DNA from: BHER01 sp051652245
GTDB taxonomy: Bacteria; Bacillota_I; Bacilli_A; Culicoidibacterales; Culicoidibacteraceae
Length of the DNA: 64,000 nucleotides
NCBI GenBank assembly: GCA_051652245.1
Contig: JBOFTV010000075.1
Location: forward strand, 1-64,000
Reading direction: 5' to 3'
Notes under the pieces: model-generated
Databases searched by the model: none
Seen by the model: only the letters and a program-made list of their open reading frames with translations
Told to the model about the DNA's origin: nothing
Translations under genes and position numbers: made by a program
Part shown: one piece after another, positions 59,651-64,000 of the stretch
How the letters are laid out: the number at the start of each line of letters is the position of its first letter
Numbering within the stretch: the first letter of the stretch is position 1

Positions 59651-60444
59651 GTGTTAAATTAGGTGATTTAATTCGGGAATTAGAAATAAGAATTCCTTTA
59701 TATTTATCAGATAAAGCGGATAATAATGGCTTGAAAATTGGAAGCTTAGACACAGAAATAGAAGTAATAATGGGAACGTTAGAGTTAACACGCGAAGTTC
59801 TTAATTTTGCTATAGAAAAAAAAGTAGATGCTATTTTTGTTCATCACGATCCAATTTATTTTCCACTTAAAGTTCTTAATTTTGACGATGCACATACAAG
59901 TTTACTTGTGGAATTGATTAAAAATAATATTGCGCTCTATGTTGCACACACAAATATGGATGCTGCAGACAGGGGCTTAAATGAGTATATGTATCAAAAG
60001 CTGGGTGGACTGGATAGTCAAATATTAGATGAAACATCAAAAATAGGCCGATACGGATTTTTAGGCGAAGAAGTACCACTTAATAAATATATTAGAAAAG
60101 TAATTTTACCCTATACAGATGAAATCAAGGTGATAAGTAATAACGAAAATCATATTATTCGCAAAATAGCGGTGGTTAGTGGCAGTGGTGGGGATTTCTA
60201 TAGACAAGCAGTGATGCAAAAAGTTGACCTATTTATTACCGGCGACATCGGTTATCATTTAGCAATGCAAGCAAAAGAAGATAATTTAGCAATTATTGAT
60301 ATTGGTCATAATTTTGAAAAGATAGTTGAAGAAGTATGGGACAGAATTTTTAGTGAAATAAAACAGGAAGCTAAATTAGACCTTATCATCGAGACAGCAG
60401 ATTTTTCATTTACTCCATGGAAAACAATGGGCAAGCTTTTATAA
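59647..60444 (+). CDS. NIF3/YqfO family protein (Nif3-like dinuclear metal hexamer)
   Basis: 265 residues, the short form without the central PII-like insertion that makes Bacillus YqfO about 370. Di-metal motifs: FVHHDPIYF (about residues 64-72), VAHTNMDAA (about 99-107), and DIGHNFEKIVE near the end. The family is annotated as a GTP cyclohydrolase 1 type 2 homologue, but its true activity is unclear. Coupled to trmK by a four-base overlap. Confidence 0.9.
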   Translation: MSVKLGDLIRELEIRIPLYLSDKADNNGLKIGSLDTEIEVIMGTLELTREVLNFAIEKKVDAIFVHHDPIYFPLKVLNFDDAHTSLLVELIKNNIALYVAHTNMDAADRGLNEYMYQKLGGLDSQILDETSKIGRYGFLGEEVPLNKYIRKVILPYTDEIKVISNNENHIIRKIAVVSGSGGDFYRQAVMQKVDLFITGDIGYHLAMQAKEDNLAIIDIGHNFEKIVEEVWDRIFSEIKQEAKLDLIIETADFSFTPWKTMGKLL

Positions 60445-60481
60445 AATAGGTGTTTTAATTGGTGAAATTGCTAAATGAACT

Positions 60482-60529
60482 GATAAAAAAGTGATAACGC
60501 TATTTTATCCAGATAAAAACACGATAAAA
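60482..60529. repeat. Cluster of GATAAAA repeats upstream of rpsU
   Basis: GATAAAA occurs at 60482-60488, 60512-60518 and 60523-60529 and inverted at 60503-60509, with a GATAAC at 60492. Two copies form the palindrome TTTTATC-CA-GATAAAA (60503-60518), 25 bases before the rpsU -35. Confidence 0.5.
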
Positions 60530-60542
60530 TTAGTTTCAGCTA

Positions 60543-60571
60543 TTGAAAAATGGGTGGAGATGAAGTATAAT
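60543..60571 (+). promoter_or_regulatory. rpsU promoter (TTGAAA-17-TATAAT)
   Basis: -35 TTGAAA (60543-60548), 17-bp spacer and -10 TATAAT (60566-60571), giving a leader of about 65 nt. Confidence 0.8.
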
Positions 60572-60641
60572 AGTTATTAGCTTGTTTATCTGCAATTAGC
60601 ATATATAACAATGACGTTTGAGACGAAGGGGGGCATACATC

Positions 60642-60821
60642 ATGTCAACACGCACTGTAGTTCGAGATAATGAATCGGTAGATGACGCATTAAGAAGATT
60701 CAAGAAGAAAGTCGGTCAAGCTGGTACCCTTGCTGAAACAAAAAAACGTGAGTTCCATTTACGACCAGGACTTAAAAAGAAACGTAAACAAGAAGAAGCA
60801 CGTAAGAAAAAGACATTCTAA
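60642..60821 (+). CDS. rpsU: 30S ribosomal protein S21
   Basis: 59 residues, the usual length. STRTVVRDNESVDDALRRFKK at the N-terminus (split) and a strongly basic C-terminal half (KKKRKQEEARKKK) are typical bS21. It assists the 3' end of 16S rRNA during initiation. The ATG at 60642 lies behind AAGGGGGG; a longer frame to 60618 includes this ribosome site and is rejected. It has its own promoter and terminator. Confidence 0.97.
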   Translation: MSTRTVVRDNESVDDALRRFKKKVGQAGTLAETKKREFHLRPGLKKKRKQEEARKKKTF

Positions 60822-60827
60822 TTAGAG

Positions 60828-60856
60828 AAGAGTATATAATTATATACTCTTTTTTA
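60828..60856 (+). terminator. rpsU terminator
   Basis: AAGAGTATATA (60828-60838) and TATATACTCTT (60841-60851) form an 11-bp stem with a tight loop, then T residues. Confidence 0.85.
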
Positions 60857-60857
60857 C

Positions 60858-60886
60858 TTGAAAAAAAGAAGGTCACATGCTATAAT
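60858..60886 (+). promoter_or_regulatory. aspS T-box promoter (TTGAAA-17-TATAAT, extended -10)
   Basis: -35 TTGAAA (60858-60863), 17-bp spacer and -10 TATAAT (60881-60886) with TG at 60878-60879. Confidence 0.85.
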
Positions 60887-60892
60887 TGGACT

Positions 60893-61129
60893 ATATTATT
60901 GCTGAATTAGCATAGTAAATAAATCAGATATGCATAGAGAAAATACAGTTAGGTGAAAGTATTGGTAGCTGATTATTGAAGACACTAAGGAGATAACCCA
61001 GTTTACTTTTCTGGGATAAGAAAATAAGATGAGTATGAAGATAATAATTATCTTTATATTGAAGGTGGTACCGCGGAATAAGTTTCGCCCTTCATTTAGT
61101 TTGCAATCAAGCTAAATGAAGGCTTTTTT
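60893..61129 (+). ncRNA. T-box riboswitch leader, tRNA-Asp responsive
   Basis: A leader of about 240 nt before aspS. T-box sequence AAGGTGGTACCGCG at 61062-61075. Terminator arms CCTTCATTTAG (61089-61099) and CTAAATGAAGG (61112-61122) with C and a T-run to 61129. Likely specifier GAC (Asp) at 60981-60983 in the context GAA-GAC-AC, matching the GAA-TTC context of the pheS leader. Confidence 0.92.
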
Positions 61130-61147
61130 AAATTTAAGGAGGATTTT

Positions 61148-62890
61148 ATGCATAATATAATTAAATGTAATGATGTCTGTCTTGCTATGGTAGACAGCAA
61201 AATTGAAGTTAGAGGCTTTGTTGCTAAAAATAGAAATCTAGGAGGTATGATTTTTCTTGATTTACGGGATAGAAGTGGTATTGTACAATTATTAATTTCA
61301 CCCGATCATCCCAACTATGAGACAGCAAAAACAATTAGAAATGAATTTGTGATTTCGGTGAGCGGAGCAGTTGTTCAAAGGCAAAGTAAAAATCCCAATA
61401 TGATAACTGGTGATGTTGAAGTAATAGTAGAAGAATTTGAGATTATATCAAGCGCTAAAACAACACCACTAATTATTGCGGAGCAAACTGATGCCTTAGA
61501 GGAGGTTAGGCTTTCTTACCGCTATTTGGATTTAAGGCGGCCTAATATGCAGGCCCGCTTTTTGTTAAGACATCGTGTAAATAAATTTTTTCATGCCTTT
61601 TTAGATGAAGCAGGATATATTGAAGTAGAAACACCAATTCTTTCAAAATCAACGCCCGAAGGAGCCCGCGATTATTTAGTTCCAAGCCGTGTCCACCAAG
61701 GTGAATTCTATGCATTACCACAGTCACCACAGCTATATAAGCAGTTACTTATGCTTGCAGGATTTGAAAAGTATTATCAAATCGTTCGCTGTTTTCGTGA
61801 TGAAGATTTAAGAGTAGATCGACAACCAGAGTTTACACAATTAGATATCGAAGCAGCCTTTGTTAAGGAAGAGGATATCTACAGATTAATCGAGAAAATG
61901 CTCGTTGAGCTGTTTAAAGTTGTCAAAGATATCGATATCAAAGCTCCATTTGAACAAATCAGCTATGATGATGCGATGAATATTTATGGAAGTGACAAAC
62001 CAGACACAAGATTCGGCTTAAAACTAGTTGATTTTACAGCAATAGGTTCAAAATCGCAGTTTAGTGTCTTTGCCAGTGCAGAAGCTGTAAAAGCTATTTT
62101 TGTCCCTTTGGGAGTAGGACTTTCACGCAAAGAAATTGATGGATTAACAGAGTTTGTTAAAATATATCAGGCTAAGGGATTAGCCTGGCTTAAAGTCCAA
62201 AATGGAACAGTAGAAGGGCCAATTGCCAAGTTTTTTACTGAAGCAGAAAAAGGAGCATTTCAACAAAAAGCAGAAGAGGGAGATCTGATATTATTTGTTG
62301 CTGATAGCTTAGAAATAACACAGAAAGCATTGGGGCAATTGCGCTTGCACCTAGCCAAAAAATTAAATTTAATTCCTAAGAATGTCTATAACTTTTTGTG
62401 GGTCATTGACTGGCCACTATTTGAATATGATCAAAAAGAAGAACGCTATTTTGCAGCACACCATCCATTTACAGCACCACAGATAGGACAAGAAGAGATG
62501 ATAACAACAGATAAACAAAATGTTCGAGCGAGGGCATATGATATTGTTCTAAATGGCTATGAAATTGGTGGAGGGTCAATTAGAATTAGCAATCCAGAAA
62601 TACAAACAAAAATGCTACAAGCAATTGGCATGAGTGATCAAACAATTGTAGAACAGTTTGGGTTCTTGTTAGAAGCATACAGCTATGGGGCACCAACTCA
62701 TGGCGGAATAGCTTTGGGAATTGATCGAATCATGATGATTTTGACTGATACCGATATAATATCAGATGTAATTGCTTTTCCTAAAACATTATCTGCACGC
62801 GATTTAATGATGCAGTCACCGTCAACTATTGAAAGTGATCAATTAGCAGAATTAAATATTGAAGTAACATCACAAAAAAAAAGGAAGTAA
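61148..62890 (+). CDS. aspS: Aspartate-tRNA ligase
   Basis: 580 residues, bacterial-type AspRS. N-terminal OB-fold anticodon-binding domain (about residues 1-105), class II core with motif 2 CFRDEDLRVDRQPEFTQLD (about 216-234), the GAD insertion (about 285-415), and motif 3 GGIALGIDRIMM (about 519-530). Bacillus-type aspS usually follows hisS; here it is alone, with its own T-box. AAGGAGGATTTT precedes the ATG. The GatCAB system or gat genes are not in the window, so discriminating versus non-discriminating type is not decided. Confidence 0.97.
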   Translation: MHNIIKCNDVCLAMVDSKIEVRGFVAKNRNLGGMIFLDLRDRSGIVQLLISPDHPNYETAKTIRNEFVISVSGAVVQRQSKNPNMITGDVEVIVEEFEIISSAKTTPLIIAEQTDALEEVRLSYRYLDLRRPNMQARFLLRHRVNKFFHAFLDEAGYIEVETPILSKSTPEGARDYLVPSRVHQGEFYALPQSPQLYKQLLMLAGFEKYYQIVRCFRDEDLRVDRQPEFTQLDIEAAFVKEEDIYRLIEKMLVELFKVVKDIDIKAPFEQISYDDAMNIYGSDKPDTRFGLKLVDFTAIGSKSQFSVFASAEAVKAIFVPLGVGLSRKEIDGLTEFVKIYQAKGLAWLKVQNGTVEGPIAKFFTEAEKGAFQQKAEEGDLILFVADSLEITQKALGQLRLHLAKKLNLIPKNVYNFLWVIDWPLFEYDQKEERYFAAHHPFTAPQIGQEEMITTDKQNVRARAYDIVLNGYEIGGGSIRISNPEIQTKMLQAIGMSDQTIVEQFGFLLEAYSYGAPTHGGIALGIDRIMMILTDTDIISDVIAFPKTLSARDLMMQSPSTIESDQLAELNIEVTSQKKRK

Positions 62891-62912
62891 TTGATAAAAG
62901 GGGGACACACAG

Positions 62913-64000
62913 ATGGAATTTAAAAGTGTAATAGAAATTGAAACCTTCTTCAACCAATTAACGACTAAAAAGCAGGATTACCCACCATTTTTCATGTTGA
63001 AACAAGCACTAAAGGCTATTGGGAATCCAGAAAAAAAATTACAGTATATCCATGTTACCGGAACAAATGGTAAGGGGTCAACCGCAAATTTTATTGCTAG
63101 TATTTTACACAGTAATAAATTAAATGTTGGCTTGTTTACTTCCCCCCATTTAATGCACATAACCGAACGCTTTTGTGTAAATGGGGTCAAAATTAGTGAA
63201 TCAAAGTTTATTGCTCATTTTAATAGAATTTATACTTTAATTGGTGAACAGATTAGTTTAATTCAATTTGAATGGTTAACATTAATTGCCTATGATTATT
63301 TTTTTGCAATTAATGTTGATATCGTTGTGTTAGAAGTGGGTATTGGGGGAACATATGATTCAACTAATATAATTCCTCACAAATTGGCAGCAGTTATTAC
63401 TAATATTGGGTTAGACCATACTCTGTTACTAGGACCAAGCTTAGCAGAAATTAGAGCTCAAAAATGTGGAATAATTACGGCCCAAACAAGATACGCTTTT
63501 TTTGGTAAGGACGTTTTGGTAGCTGGAGATCATCCCCCTAATTCTTATAAATATGGAATTAATTTTGTTTATGAGGATATGGGAAGTCTTTTTACGATTA
63601 ATAATAAGACTTATATTACAGGAATAAAGCATTTTCCCCAATATCAATATGAAAATCTCGCACTAGCTATTTGCGTGTGCCAGGTTATATTAGAAAGCTA
63701 TTTTAATATTGAGATCGATTGGGATCTGATTAGTCACGATAATCAGCAATTTAACCTGCCAATCCGTTTTGAAAAAATTAATTATCAAGAAAGAACAATT
63801 ATGTTAGATGGAGCGCACAATATATCTGGTATAATTACATTAACTAAAGCGCTAAAGCAGCACTATAGTGATAAAAAGCTCATTTTTGTATTCGCTGCCA
63901 TGCAGGATAAAGACGTATTAGACATGTTGTTACAATTAGAATCAGCGGGAACGGTTTATTTATTTGACTATCAGCAATTTTATGCGCGGGCGATTGATAT
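62913..64000 (+). CDS. folC: Folylpolyglutamate synthase / dihydrofolate synthase (3' end outside window)
   Basis: The frame is open from the ATG at 62913 to the window end (362 codons seen of about 420-430 expected). Mur-ligase-like ATPase with HVTGTNGKGST (about residues 47-57, P-loop), LFTSPHLM (about 74-81), LEVGIGGTYDSTN (about 142-154), and MLDGAHNISG (about 300-309). It adds glutamate to folates. AAAGGGGG lies upstream. It follows aspS by 22 bases and may be cotranscribed under the Asp T-box. Confidence 0.94.
   Translation, partial: MEFKSVIEIETFFNQLTTKKQDYPPFFMLKQALKAIGNPEKKLQYIHVTGTNGKGSTANFIASILHSNKLNVGLFTSPHLMHITERFCVNGVKISESKFIAHFNRIYTLIGEQISLIQFEWLTLIAYDYFFAINVDIVVLEVGIGGTYDSTNIIPHKLAAVITNIGLDHTLLLGPSLAEIRAQKCGIITAQTRYAFFGKDVLVAGDHPPNSYKYGINFVYEDMGSLFTINNKTYITGIKHFPQYQYENLALAICVCQVILESYFNIEIDWDLISHDNQQFNLPIRFEKINYQERTIMLDGAHNISGIITLTKALKQHYSDKKLIFVFAAMQDKDVLDMLLQLESAGTVYLFDYQQFYARAID

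Noticed and set aside
1..64000. CRISPR arrays, prophage, rRNA operon, intact insertion sequences
   Set aside because: No spaced direct-repeat series, transposase, integrase, phage structural gene or rRNA sequence was seen in the window.

Overview
The window is a contiguous 64 kb piece of chromosome from a low-GC Gram-positive bacterium (Bacillota, Bacilli/Erysipelotrichia-like). The basis for this is AT-rich codon use, strong Shine-Dalgarno sequences, two T-box leaders (pheS, aspS), HPr with both His15 and Ser46, RNase HIII, ScpA/ScpB, MutS2, NrnA, TrmK, class Ib ribonucleotide reductase and a CDP-glycerol-type teichoic acid enzyme. I cannot name the species. Gene order keeps several blocks typical of Bacilli (murI-rdgB-ysnB, nrnA-dnaE, lspA-rluD, ptsH-ptsI, mutS2-trxA, trmK-nif3, scpA-scpB). 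UGA is used as a stop.

Layout. 1-5.7 kb: the end of a DEAD-box helicase, endonuclease IV, a polysaccharide deacetylase, a DUF1294 protein, an NdpA-like nucleoid protein and a DUF262/DUF1524 (GmrSD-like) nuclease. 5.7-9.8 kb: T-box-pheS, a group II intron relic, pheT. 9.8-17.4 kb: pdp, scpA, scpB, uvrC, murI, rdgB, a YsnB-like phosphoesterase that has lost its active site, and an M42 peptidase. 17.5-23 kb: tRNA-Gly, recA, two unknown small genes, a GNAT-dUTPase fusion, an oxidoreductase and a membrane protein. 23-25.8 kb (minus strand): a flavin oxidoreductase, a small membrane protein and UDP-GlcNAc 2-epimerase. 26-34 kb: lspA, rluD, rhomboid, cvpA-like, nrnA, dnaE and two glycosyltransferases. 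34-41 kb: ptsHI, manA, rnhC (minus), mutS2, trxA. 41-48.7 kb: rluB-like, nrdI-nrdE-nrdF, a free-standing ATP-cone protein, NAMPT, ald. 48.7-53.5 kb: a teichoic-acid-type transferase, glycerate kinase, a frameshifted GIY-YIG gene, GtrA, a GT-C glycosyltransferase and tRNA-Leu. 53.6-64 kb: tex, a HAD phosphatase, an M24 peptidase, efp, an Asp23-like gene, trmK, nif3, rpsU, T-box-aspS and the start of folC.

How the genes work together. Most of the window is housekeeping: translation (PheST, AspS, EF-P, S21, pseudouridine synthases), DNA repair and segregation (Nfo, UvrC, RecA, MutS2, RNase HIII, ScpAB, DnaE), nucleotide hygiene and supply (RdgB, dUTPase, NrdIEF, Pdp), PTS sugar uptake (HPr, EI, ManA), and envelope glycan assembly (WecB/MnaA, GT2, GT32, TagB/F-like, GtrA, GT-C).

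The least ordinary points are: a solitary ATP-cone protein placed as the last gene of a class Ib ribonucleotide reductase operon; a 25-nt element shared by the trxA and nrdI promoters; a GNAT-dUTPase fusion; a catalytically emptied YsnB; a group II intron relic that separates pheT from its likely ribosome binding site; a Shine-Dalgarno-hairpin-start arrangement on a HAD gene; a GIY-YIG gene frameshifted at its second codon; and an NdpA plus DUF262/DUF1524 pair that may be a defence unit. No CRISPR array, prophage, rRNA or intact insertion sequence was seen.
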